Below, piece by piece: positions 23,560-34,168 of a stretch of DNA of 64,000 nt (the first letter of the stretch is position 1; each line of letters opens with the position of its first letter). The position numbers were made by a program, and so were the translations under genes. The notes below the pieces were generated by a model. The model did no database searches and was not told where the DNA came from. It saw nothing but the letters and a program-made list of their open reading frames with translations. The stretch is taken from positions 372,001-436,000 of the forward strand of contig JAIQDT010001142.1 in assembly GCA_021521415.1 (NCBI GenBank). Reading direction: 5' to 3'. This stretch comes from Bidens hawaiensis (taxonomy: Eukaryota; Streptophyta; Magnoliopsida; Asterales; Asteraceae).

Positions 23560-24747
23560 TTAGTTTAACTTGGGACAGTTCCTTTTGAAGCGTTTCGTAC
23601 TTCCACACTCATAGTAAACATGAGGGTTTGTCATAGTTTGTGATTGAATTGGTTGCGATTGGGATAACCGTAAGTGGTGGGGTCAGAACGGTCGGTTTAC
23701 AATGTTCATAATGGTTTCACGGTACAGGCATAGTATCCAACCTTCCTGCTTTTATGACATGCCTTTATTCGACATACCCTTTGGCAAAGGTTTATTGTAT
23801 AAGTTTAATTCTGAACTACAATTAATTGGCGTATTATTCTGAGTTGTAGGATGCGCATGTTTAGATTGTTGTAGCTCTTGTACCCTTGTTTGGTGATTAG
23901 TTTGTTTTGTACTAGATGATTCCTCGGGCATTCTCAACGTACTATTTCTGCGCAATTCAAAAGCTACCATACCGGCTTGTATCACGGCATACTCAAACTT
24001 TAAGTGGGTACTGAATTAACTAAAGTCTCTTTGTCCGGGTTACTAACTATAGCATTAGTCGAACCAGATCGTTAGAACGGTTTGTGTCTTCCAGTTAATC
24101 CACACTTACCGCTTTCAATTTCTCGGATTCGTGTTCTAATTTCAGGATAAATTTTTTTTTTGAACGAAAATGTTTCAATATAAGGGTTTTATGTTTTGCC
24201 CAGGTCATACTGTTGGTTGCCTCTTGTTCCCGAGTTCGTACAATCGTTATTTATCACATATATGATGAGCAAATCCTGGTGTTGATAATAGACTCTATCG
24301 TTTCGATCCATTTTACTCACTCATTTACTCCTTTAGTACCACTAAAATTTATAAATTTTCACGACATAATTGTTTAAACGAGTATTCCCGTCGCGACGGA
24401 TCATGGTTGTTACGACCAGTATTATGTTTAGTAAGGGATTTCCGTTGCCAAAGGCATTTAGTGGGGGAAATTATCATTATTGGTAGTAGCATTGGTGCTG
24501 AGTGGGGGAGTATTATTCGTGACAATGTTCGTATTTATCAAGAAAATAACATTTGTAACTGCATTAGCATTGGGCGGCGAAATAACATTCGCGGCCGTAT
24601 TAGTGTTTGGCATTGGATATGTATTTATTGTCATGTTAATGCCAGCAGCGAATCGCGCTGCTATTGTTAGAGTTACTATCTTCAGTTGCCGATAATCATC
24701 TTGGCCACAACTGCCTCAGATCACGTATTTGTTTTCTTTGGGGCCAT
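23560..24747 (-). pseudogene. Element B gag remnant
   Basis: It starts at ATG 24747 with MAPKK, like F's gag (MAPKKATP), then a stop and a degenerate Asn/Pro-rich stretch (24700-24480) matching F's NNNPPPNTN region. The capsid part is mostly unreadable until IQAGMVAFELRRNSTLRM (23985-23930), which matches F's TQAGIVTFDLVRSGVLRM. A C-terminal knuckle YYECGSTKRFKRNCPKLN lies near 23630-23575. The first Cys of that knuckle is Tyr here, and Phe in F. Confidence 0.8.
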
Positions 24748-26556
24748 CCTATAATGATAAACGACTATATTTCAATTAAGAGTAATTCTCCCTATACTCA
24801 TTGCGTAGGGAATCACACTAACTAATACTCAGGTATTTCAAATAGCACGTATGTGTCACACACATCAAATCATGTATCCATATACCAAGGATAGTACATA
24901 GATTTAGCCTAATAAGGCCATTGTTTGCATGTATATATCAAAAGTTGTCACCCAATGACAAGTAATTTTAACCCTATAAGGGTCAATGTTTGTAAAATGA
25001 TCCAAATCGTCCTCCATATCAACACAGCACACTACCATATGCTTGCATGGAGTAACGAAACTATACGCAACGTTACAGTACTATCCTTGTCTATCCAAGC
25101 ACACATTATAATAATCGTGAATAGTTCACAAGTTGCATAAAAATTATTCCGATATAATCCTACCATTGGGTATTTGATATATCCCGCCTCTCCCATGAGT
25201 AGACATTTGTCCGTTATGAGTTTAAACAGTATGTTATAATTGGGTGGCATTTGTATACACCCCTTGACCTTTAGATGCTATTAAATGGAACTATAGAATA
25301 TTCCTTCATCAAGTCATTCAGTACCCGCAGGCATACTAAGTCTACTAAAAGTGGTGATTTATTAGTTAGGAGTAAGTATGTCCCATACAGGTCGAGGTGC
25401 ATCATTGATCCATGAGCATGAGGCTTCCTTTTTATAACGAACCGATCAGAGTGGCAAAAATATAGGAGTGGTTGGAGATACTTGTACACAGATGATTTGA
25501 TGAGTTTATTGATTAGGTGGGTCTGGCAGGGTTGGTTGTACTAATGGTATGAAAAAAAAAATTTTGAACCATAGTTGGTAAACGGTATATACAGGTGATT
25601 ACGGTTTGTAATATAATCGAGAACTTTCGAAGGTAATTATTATATATATAATTTTACAAATTGGGCTCGTCGCTACATATTTCCCTAAGAATAGTGTTTG
25701 TTATTGAATGACGGAGGTGAAAACATGACTAGAAAACAACTCAGTTTACTGTTAGAAAATATACATATATATATGAGATAAAGGTTAGACCCGAACTGAG
25801 AAGTGTTGCATTCCGTTGAGATGGACGTATGTAGAATGCACCTCCTACGGTTCTTTTCTGGGCCTTGAATTTACGCTCGGTCTGTGGTTCCATCATACAA
25901 TAGGATTCACTTTAGACTCGATAAAGCCTTATCAAAATTCTCGCTTATAGTTAACACCAGTTCTTCATCTGATATGAGGTTACCGATCTCGACATCTTTC
26001 GGTTCAACAATTTGTTATAAAAATAATATTTTTTGATAACATGAATTAGAGTAGAAAATATTATTACTTAAGGCCCAATAAAATAATTTATTTGTTATGA
26101 CCAGGTATAATATTAATTACAAATAAAATATAATATTATTTTTAATAAAATATAATTTTAAATTAATATCGATTATAATCGAATATACTATTCGTTACAT
26201 GGAGACTTAGTATTATCGACAGTACAGTACGTACACGTATTCGTACAACTTGTTCCAGATAAGCACGTATGGGTGCTATATATATACACACACACACATA
26301 CTCAGTGTTACCTTTTATACACATATGTGGCCATTTTTACCTACCTGTACTTTCTGTGATTTCTCCCCGAATTTCCTCTTACAAGCAAGTCTGTTATTAT
26401 GTTCCGGATCACAATAACTCACTTGCCCTACAAGTTCATCCCGGCATCCATCAATATGTAATATTAAATTATTATTTATTTATTTACCCAGAGTTAATCG
26501 AGGCTACGGTTATATTTTAGGTACCCTAAAGGATAACCTAATCCTTTATAACCAAT
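24748..26556 (-). other. Element B leader with possible relic of the extra upstream ORF
   Basis: 1.8 kb between gag and the PBS. The PBS-proximal 350 bases align by eye with F's leader (TTATAAAGGATTAGGTTATCC, then GGGGAGAA, GGTAAAAATGGC). An ATG with MSR at 25995 sits where F has its upstream ORF (ATG 60181, MSR), but the B frame is quickly lost and no membrane helix is readable. A large AT-rich stretch lies at 26030-26170. The rest shows nothing I can name. Confidence 0.5.
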
Positions 26557-26569
26557 GGCTCAGATACCA
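26557..26569 (-). other. Primer-binding site of element B
   Basis: TGGTATCTGAGCC on the minus strand, one base off the initiator tRNA-Met complement, five bases from the LTR end (GGTGTGACA). Confidence 0.88.
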
Positions 26570-26574
26570 ACTTC

Positions 26575-29500
26575 TGTCACACCGTATTGAGCGATTTGCG
26601 GAAGCGTAAAACGAAAATGTAACAGACACCTCTGATATCAACCACATTGTTTATAAAGAACAATACAAACTAGTTTATAATATTTTACATCAATCTAACT
26701 TTGTTTACAAGTAGGTGATACAAACTAAATCCAGCCCGTTAGCAGCTTTACTTCCTATTAGCACACTTGCATCAATTCACCCAGTATTGATCGCATGTCA
26801 AACAGGTAGCGCATTGACTTTCTAGTCCGAGTCCGGTATACCTGAAAAACATGTTAAAACGGGTCAACAACAAATAGTTGGTGAGTTTCACGAGTTTCAA
26901 GAAATAAGTTGTGCGTACAACAATCACAGTTGTAAATACGCAAGTATGTATGTGTGTACGTTCACAAGTATGTTTATGATGTAATTATGCTAAGCTACAG
27001 TGAAGCCTTGACTGTCTGTGTTGCGTGCATCCATTTTACACGCCCAATCAACCACCGTGGCTCCCCTTCCGCCCACAACATGTCCAAGTAGCTATGTCTA
27101 ACACTACATAGCCTGTCTATATAAGTATGGTCATGTGCAAACGGCGCTATGTGACACGGCAACCATGCTGATTCCGTTTGGGTTTGTCAAACCAATAGTA
27201 CTATTCATAAGCCACCGGCTCGAAGTTAATCACTGTGTTCGTGGGGATTTTCGTGTGTTAGAACTTAGATAATTCCCATCATCAAACAATTCAGAGTATA
27301 TAGATATGTATCAACATGTTTTTCACCCCGAAAGTTCATAAAAACAGTTTAAAAGTGGGGTCATGAAACTCACGGTTTAATCTGTATTCAGTAGCGTGAC
27401 AGTTCAGGGTTTGCTTGACTCGTAATTACTGGTCCTATAATAAATATTATAATAATATTAATATTTTAATATTATTATAATCTCAATACTAAACTAGCCT
27501 GTATATCTAATCTGTGTATAGCTGAAACACCCAGACAGTGTTAATAGGCTTAGGTTGTGATGTTGTTCAATGTCTAATACTTAAAACCCAACTTGGCTCA
27601 GTTTCCCCGTTTTCCCAGCTGGGCCAAGTTGTTCGTTTATGCGTTTGTGGGGAAGTAAGCTTGGGTAAATGTGTTGGTCGATAAAATAATTAAGTTATAA
27701 AGAAAGATCACCCATTGGGGTTCCGGATTCGCTACGGGGCCCGTTTCCGTTTATTTAGTTTGATTTGAGAAAAAACGCACACAATCTATCCAGATTGTCC
27801 AGGTTTCTCATAAAAAGGTTCGTTTTTACATAATTAATCCAAAAATATGATTTTTGATCACTCTTGGTGTTCTGATATTCCCGCAGGTTCGTTAATCGCA
27901 AACTTGTCGGTTTTTATCATAATTGAATTTATTTAATTTTCAAATTAGCATAATAATTAACCGTTAATTATCAAATTATGAGAATTTAGTCACTTATCAA
28001 ATAAAATATGTCAATTGTTATAAAAATATTTCTGGAATTATTTACTGATTTATTAATTTATAAAAATTCATTTTATCAGCTATATTTAGCCTAAAACTCG
28101 TCCATTTATCCCAAACGATTTTCTAAAATTCCACAAAAATTCTTGGATGTTCAAATTATATCCCAAAACCATTTGTATTAATTCCAGAATGTAACAACCT
28201 TGTTCAATATTCTTTTTGGGCCAAATTCGACTGTAAAAACTCATATAATCGTAATTACACAAAACACAGTTAGACTTTTCCAAATAATGCTAAATTTCAT
28301 ATGTGATCAAAATATACCAAATTTGAGTCCCCCACAAAAGGTCATAATTTTTCAAGCATTTTAACTATTTTTCCCAATTAAAAGTCCCAATTTGGTAATA
28401 AATTCGCCAAATATTTTTGGATGATCGAAAAATTACCAAATTTGGACAGGGACTCAATAATATAGTCCTTGATCTCTCTGAAAAATTTCAAGACCTAAAA
28501 ATATGCACGTCACAACCTTAAGCTAAACTGCCCGTAATCGAGTGTACCTTAGCGGTTTTGGTTCATTTTCGCCCTTCTAATCAAGTTTTTGGGTTCTTGT
28601 GTTTATATGCAAGTTAGATACAGGTCCAATATCACAAACCAAGAAAGTTTCATCAACCAAACAGCCCCTTAACTTAGGGTTTCGGTTAGGGTATAAAACC
28701 GAACTTTTTAACTGTAAAAATGCCATTTAAACACTCTAATCCGTGTTTATGGCCAAAAAAAACTATCAAAACAGGTTCCTAACCATGTGTATGATCAAAA
28801 CATGTTTATGAACCATTTTTAGGATTTTTACATGGTTAGGAATGATTTTTGGCAATTAAACCGTGTTTATATGATATTAAACATCATTAATATGTATAAA
28901 AATTGATTAAAATGGGCAAATACCTAAATTTCTGTAGATATAAACTAAAGAGCAGCAAGAGACTCGTTTACTTTCTGGAAAAATTGTGATCCCAAAATAT
29001 CTAGAGTTATATATAATAGTTAAACTTAATAATAGTAATAATAATAATAAAGGCGGCCACAAGACTTATTGGGCCTTACTTGGCCCATTTTCCCAAATTT
29101 CTGAATTTTGATGCCCAACCATGAAAGGCCCAGTCCAAATTTAGTTCGGGTTCAGCTTTTGGCGTGAAAAACATATCGGGTACGACAACCAGCGCGAAAA
29201 CAAGTGTTTTTCAGTTGTTTTAGTATAAATTTATAAAAACACACTATATTTTTGTAAAATTTGAAAATATTTTCGCGGATCGCTTAAAACATTTCAAATA
29301 AGTGTTTGGTAAGTCTTTTTTGGCTTAACGTATGATACAATGCTTGGTTTGTAACTATCTTTCGCGTTTAAATCTATAGCGGGTTGTTAAACGAGCATGT
29401 TTTCGTTTAACTTGTTTACTATCGAACTAAGGCCATAATACTAATATATTAGCTTATATTAATTGTATATCACTTATAGATGGCACCCTGAGATATCTGG

Positions 29501-29611
29501 GTCATAACCAGACCCGTTCGGTTAATCATTCGTTCGTTACGTAATAAGCTTTCAATCGTTAAATCAGTAACTGCATATTAGGGTATACCTGGTTTTGTCT
29601 CAATTGTCACA
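26575..29611 (-). repeat. 5' LTR of element B
   Basis: Plus-strand ends are TGTCACACCG and CAATTGTCACA, about 3,037 bp, the partner of 17435-20468. In element orientation both ends carry the 7-mer TGTGACA. F's LTR (56624-59689) is homologous but clearly more diverged. It contains the AT palindrome at 27446-27481. Confidence 0.92.
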
Positions 29612-29991
29612 ATTACAATGAACAACAAACTGAATGAATACATATATGTAATCGAAACACAAACATAAAGAAAGGTGTGGCAGTATGATTTCATTAATTA
29701 AAAGATTGTCATACGGAGCACTCATACATACACACATACATACAATGAAGATCAGCCACCTCCGGGAGAGCTCATCCCCGAGACGGAGGCTCTCTTGTAG
29801 GGATAAAACCCTAGATCTCACTTAATACACAATATACTCATGCTAGAAAAATTAACAAATACATCTATTTATACTAGTCTAGCATGTCTTGTTCTTCAAG
29901 CCATCCACCCTTGGTTGAGACCAAACATATTAATTTATTTTTCACCCATAATAATAATTTGATACGTCGGTCTCAAATATAAGTCCCAACA
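29612..29991 (-). repeat. E 3' LTR, right piece
   Basis: It resumes with ATTACAATGAACAACAAACT, matching 32235 onward in the other LTR, and ends AAGTCCCAACA. On the minus strand this is the TGTTGGGACTT start of the LTR, preceded by the polypurine tract. Together with 17288-17434 it makes one LTR of about 522 bp after allowing for the 5-bp TSD. Confidence 0.88.
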
Positions 29992-32092
29992 ATCTCCCTT
30001 TAGACCCATGCCATCGAATTTCTTCCCTGATCACCTCAAAAACCCGTTGTCTTTCGTTGAAATTCTCCCCTTCACGTTAAGATTCTCCCATTGTTTATTT
30101 TAGATCATTTCTCCTATATCATATTTGGATACAGTTGTATGGGCATATGAACGAGGCTTTGAACTTCAAAGATCAACTTCAAGTAGCAAGGTCATCATAA
30201 TAAGAAATAAACTTAATGTGATCATCAAATAATCTTCCATTCTTCATACCCGTTTCTTCCCTTGTAACGCATCTTCAAACCATTCCCTGAATCAAGATAG
30301 CATTCAAGTCAACCATAACCCGTTCTTGATTGTCAAGTCACTGTTTTCATAGGAGGTTAAACTCTACTGATCATCCGTTAACCATGTTACTAGTGATGAC
30401 TCTATCTTCTCAACCGTACTAGGAAATCTAAAAAGTCACAAACAATGAAACATCTCTAAAGAATCTTGGATTATTGATCTTGATCAACTTTTCCTTAACT
30501 TGAGTCTTTTCACTTGACTTGAAGCTAGCAATTTGCAATGAAATTCAAGAATTTTTACTCCCCCAATTTCTTTGAAATTATCTTTAAAAATTGTGTCTTC
30601 AAATCAAGTGTGGGTGAAACAATCTTGACCATCCTTATCAAGATTGTAGATTCTGTAATAAACAAAGATAAACAAAACATTATGTTGGTTGACAGTCATA
30701 AGTGATTAAATCCGTAAACTTGGTCAACGCTTGTTCTTGTAAAGCTCTTTAATGAAGTCGTGAAAAATTGATAAGGCTTTGAGTTCCTTTTGCTTGTTGA
30801 TGATTGGATAAAATTTACCAAAATACCCCTGGTATATATCTTTCATAAAGATCAGCTTGGTCAAACGGTCAACAGCACCAAATATTTCAAAAGTTTCTTC
30901 AAAACTTGTAATTTATACACGAGCATGGATTATCTGTTAACGAGCACACATAAGTCCTTTAAGTCCCTTCACGAGCATACTCAATTTTTTTTATATCCAG
31001 AGCATGCTCAAGAGCTAAAGTGTGCTCGAGACAAAGTATGCTCGAGAAAAACACTTGTATTTTTCTTGTCTTTACTCGAGTATGCTCAAAAGCAAAAGTG
31101 TTCTTGAGAAAAACATTTGTATTTTTCTTGTCTTTACTCGAGCATGTTCAAAAGAAAAAAGTGAGCTCGAGACAAAGTGTGCTTGAGAAAAACACTTGTA
31201 TTTTTCTTTTCTTTTCTTTTCATGAGCATGCTCAGCAGAAAACGTATGCTCAAAGAAGGTTTGCTCGAGTAAAACAAAGTGTGCTCGAGACCAAAAGATA
31301 GATTGTTTTGAGATAAACAAGGATGTGCTCGGGGTTCATTTGCTCGAATCCAAACTTGATGTGCTCGAGATAAGATATGCTCGAGATAAGCCATGCTCGA
31401 AGAAACACGTAGTCATTTTACATACTCGAGACCATTCTTATATGCTCGAAACATCGACACTTCTTTTCTGCATCATCAATCAATGATTTTCCAATGCAGA
31501 ACCTGCTTGAATATTCACTTTGCATCTTCCATCTACTGCTACAAACAATGATTACATTTCTCCTAATACATGTTCATTCCTGACTTTTACACATCAGATT
31601 GTACCAGTAGCAATGTTTTTCAATATTACCATTTACTGTTCGAGCAACACATTTATATAAAAAACAAACAATAAGCACAGAAAACCCTTATCTTTCAGAT
31701 CGAGAAACCAGCTTCGTAATTTGAAAATAATCGTTGTAGCAATATCCCAGTCATCTCGATATCAACCATCTATCTTCAATCTATCAACAACCTTTACAAA
31801 TCCGAAAATCATCTTCAAGAACAGTTTGCTCCAACACGAGCTAAAAACACTGTTAAATCAGATTTGGACCGATATGACCAAATAAACATGAAATTGATGT
31901 TGAATCTCCAAACAAGTCATCAACCCAAACATCAATCCAGATAAATTTTACCCAAATCATCAAATAATTTAAAAACCCTAAAAAATTTTCAATAAACTTC
32001 ACCGGTTTAACATCCATGGTGGATTCAAGAGCGAGATGAAGTAGCTTCAGTGGTTAGTCTGAATGATTCGGTAACCTCAGCTCTGATACCAA
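29992..32092 (-). other. Non-coding interior of element E
   Basis: About 2.1 kb with no gag or pol similarity on either strand. It holds the polypurine tract at 29992-30001, an array of TGCTCGAG-type motifs (30930-31450) and the PBS at 32080-32091 (minus TGGTATCAGAGC). Short plus-strand ORFs at 30790-31301 exist only because the repeated motif lacks stops. Confidence 0.82.
30930..31450 (-). repeat. TGCTCGAG/CTCGAGCA motif array inside element E
   Basis: More than twenty copies or near-copies by eye (TGTGCTCGAGA, TATGCTCGAGA, ACTCGAGTATGCTC, CATGCTCGAAG) at 15-45 base spacing. Some are embedded in longer imperfect repeats of about 65-70 bp ending in AAACACTTGTATTTTTCTT (about 31050-31210). 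The word is the one repeated in element D's LTR and spacer, yet E's LTRs look unrelated to D's. Confidence 0.82.
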
Positions 32093-32613
32093 CTCACAAG
32101 ACCCAAGCCCTGGTGCGGAAGCATGAATAGTCGATACTAACGGTGGAGCTCGTATCTGAGCAAGGATCGAATCGTATTCACTCTTGAAAGGTGTTTTGGA
32201 CGGATGAGTGGTGTTTGGGAGAGACCCTGAATCGATTACAATGAACAATAAACTGGATGAACACATATATGTAATCGAAACACAACCATAAAGAAAGATG
32301 TGGCAGTATGATTTCATTAATCAAAAGATTGTTATACAGAGCACTCATACATACACACATACATACAATGAAGATCAGCTACCTCTGGGAGAGCTCATCC
32401 CGGAGGCAGAGGCTCTCTCATAGGAATAAAATCCTAGATCTCACTTAATACACAATACACTCATACTAGACAAATAACAAATACATCTATTTATACTAGT
32501 CTAGCATGTCTTGGTCTTCAAGCCATCCACCCTTGGTTGAGACCAAGCATATTAATTTATTTTTCACCCATAATAATAATTCGATACGTCGGTCTAAAAT
32601 ATAAGTCCCAACA
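32093..32613 (-). repeat. 5' LTR of element E (521 bp)
   Basis: An uninterrupted copy, plus-strand CTCACAAGACCC...AAGTCCCAACA. It abuts the PBS on its left and the TSD TTACC on its right. On the minus strand it begins TGTTGGGACTTATA. The inner end (GTCTTGTGAG) does not show the usual CA, so the inner boundary may be off by one or two bases. Confidence 0.87.
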
Positions 32614-33029
32614 TTACCTGATTTGGGAATGTAATTTGGGTCTTTCGTATCAATACAATCATGCATGTATTAGTAACTAATTGTGTTAATAATTCTATAA
32701 TTTTCAATAATGCCAAATAGCCCTTAAAAACTCTTAAAATTGCTCAAAAGGCTTAAAAATTCATTTCTGGAACTTCAGGGACTAAAACTACCAAAAATCA
32801 AAAGCTGGTGAAAACTCCCCCTTCGCGCGGTGTGAAGGGTCTTGGATCCTTCCCGAGGCGCGAAGCAGTGTCTGTTCAGCCAAATTCATTTTCGATTCTC
32901 GTTTAATGCTAAATCTTTCTCTAAACAACCCTAAATCACGAATATTGAGCTACAAGTTAACTAATCTGCTATTATGAAGTGTCTAGGTTCATTCCATATG
33001 TTTCCATCATGATTTTGGAGATCATAATA
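32614..33029 (+). repeat. G 5' LTR, piece 2
   Basis: It matches 53827-54245 of the 3' LTR (GATTTGGGAATGTAATT, CTCTTAAAAT, CAGCCAAATTC, TTTTGGAGATCATAATA). It begins with E's right TSD and ends with D's left TSD, TAATA at 33025-33029. Confidence 0.9.
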
Positions 33030-34059
33030 TGTTGAGTCAGAAATTTGCTAAGGAAGATTGGAATCTTCTCAACCTTCTCTGGAAATCGGCTAAGTATGGA
33101 CTTCGAGAAAGCTTGGACTATCAAGCATGGTTTATTCCCTTGAGCATGGTCTTCAGAACCATTTCTGGTTAATTCTTCTAAGTGTTGAAGGCTTCGAGCA
33201 AGCTACACTTCAACGACCAAGAGTGTTCTTCTATCGAGTATGGATTGCCAATCGAGCAAACAACTTGATCGTTCAAGTTTTAACCAAGTGATCCGAGCAC
33301 AGGATGTCCGAGCACATGGTGACAAGCATGAATGCAATAAAAAGATGTCATATGCTCCAAACATGGACTTTGAGCCTGATTCAGTCCCCCGAGCAAGATT
33401 TACATCCAAGCATGCTAAAGATTGTTCAATAAGTATCAAGACAGGATTGAAGACATCAAGAAGAATGAGCTTGCTCGATGGACTAGTTCGAGCAAAGCAA
33501 GGATTGGTCAACAAGAATGAAGCTTGCTAGATGAGAATATTTTCTATTAGAAAATAGTCTAAGTAAAGTATGCTCGAACACACTCATTGGGCATACCATG
33601 CATATTGAGTCTGCTCGAGCAAGATACATATCATGCTCGAAGACTCTTACACTTGTATTTGTATTTGTCTTTCATTATGTAATGATTAAAGATTCTAGAA
33701 GGAATGTCAGGGTGCATCCTAGGTTTCCATTTTAAGAAGGATGCTAGCAACGCATGCAATACGAGAAAATATTCCAAAAAGAATATTCCTTTTGTTTCAT
33801 CGTACCGTCGCCGCCGTCACGAAACCCTAGACATTCCTTCACTATTTCATTAAATGATGTATTAAATACAATGAATCTTTGTCTTTGAATCTATTCTTAC
33901 TGAATATTACTTTATCATTTCGTTTGTCGTTATATCACACCTTCGTTCCCATCCGTTGAATATCCTGATTTCGCCGGGATATTCGACAGGCGTTTAGGTA
34001 TTGGATCTGTGTGCTCTTATCGACCTACCTAAGGTTGCACGCGATCCCCGGTCCTGATA
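33030..34059 (+). repeat. 5' LTR of element D (about 1,030 bp)
   Basis: It begins TGTTGAGTCAGAAATTTGC and ends GGTCCTGATA (CA in the partner). It holds many TGCTCGAG-type words between 33100 and 33640. Compared with the 3' LTR, the segment with the TATA box is missing at 33711-33720 (GGGTGCATCCTAGG against GGGTCTATAAATAGC in the partner). Confidence 0.92.
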
Positions 34060-34061
34060 AG

Positions 34062-34073
34062 TGGTATCAGAGC
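34062..34073 (+). other. Primer-binding site of element D
   Basis: TGGTATCAGAGC, the initiator tRNA-Met complement, two bases after the 5' LTR. Confidence 0.93.
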
Positions 34074-34168
34074 TATTGGTAACTCGCTGAAGGCCACGTG
34101 ACTGAAGGTTGTGATAAAGCTTGAAGCTTTATAAGGTTTTCGTCTGTAAAATCTCATATCTGAGCAAG

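Larger units (their letters stand above)
17435..29611 (-). mobile_element. Element B: decayed Ty3/Gypsy retrotransposon with 3 kb LTRs
   Basis: Two LTRs of about 3.03 kb (17435-20468 and 26575-29611) match along their whole length. PBS TGGTATCTGAGCC (minus) is at 26569-26557, and a polypurine stretch GTGGGGAGAA (minus) abuts the left LTR. The interior order on the minus strand is gag, PR, RT, RNase H, IN, which defines Gypsy. TSDs are ATTGC (17430-17434) and ATTAC (29612-29616); the uninterrupted E LTR reads ATTAC at 32235. All coding is broken. It belongs to the same family as F, in the opposite orientation. Confidence 0.92.
17288..32613 (-). mobile_element. Element E: non-coding LTR retrotransposon (about 3.1 kb without its insert)
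   Basis: It has two LTRs of about 521 bp (17288-17434 plus 29612-29991, and 32093-32613), a PBS next to the right LTR and a polypurine tract (AAAGGGAGAT on the minus strand, 30001-29992) next to the left one, so it runs leftwards. The 2.1 kb interior has no gag or pol. TSDs are TTAAC (17283-17287) and TTACC (32614-32618), differing by one base. This is a non-autonomous element. Element B lies in its 3' LTR. The partner family is unknown; the shared TGCTCGAG motif points to D-like elements. Confidence 0.85.

Noticed and set aside
24407..24695. Hydrophobic plus-strand ORFs (71 and 87 codons) that look like membrane proteins
   Set aside because: They are antisense to the Asn/Pro-rich linker of B's gag; AAT/AAC read backwards gives Ile/Val codons.
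30790..31394. Overlapping ORFs on both strands in element E (up to 105 codons)
   Set aside because: They follow the stop-free TGCTCGAG array; similar peptides appear in several frames and none matches gag, pol or a known family.
30930..31450. CRISPR-like array
   Set aside because: Plant nuclear context, irregular spacing, degenerate short words in both orientations and no spacer structure.
33203..33530. ORFs of about 100 codons on both strands in the D LTR, repeated near 49146-49347
   Set aside because: They lie in the LTR U3 region and are shortened in the other LTR by small changes; explained by the motif array.
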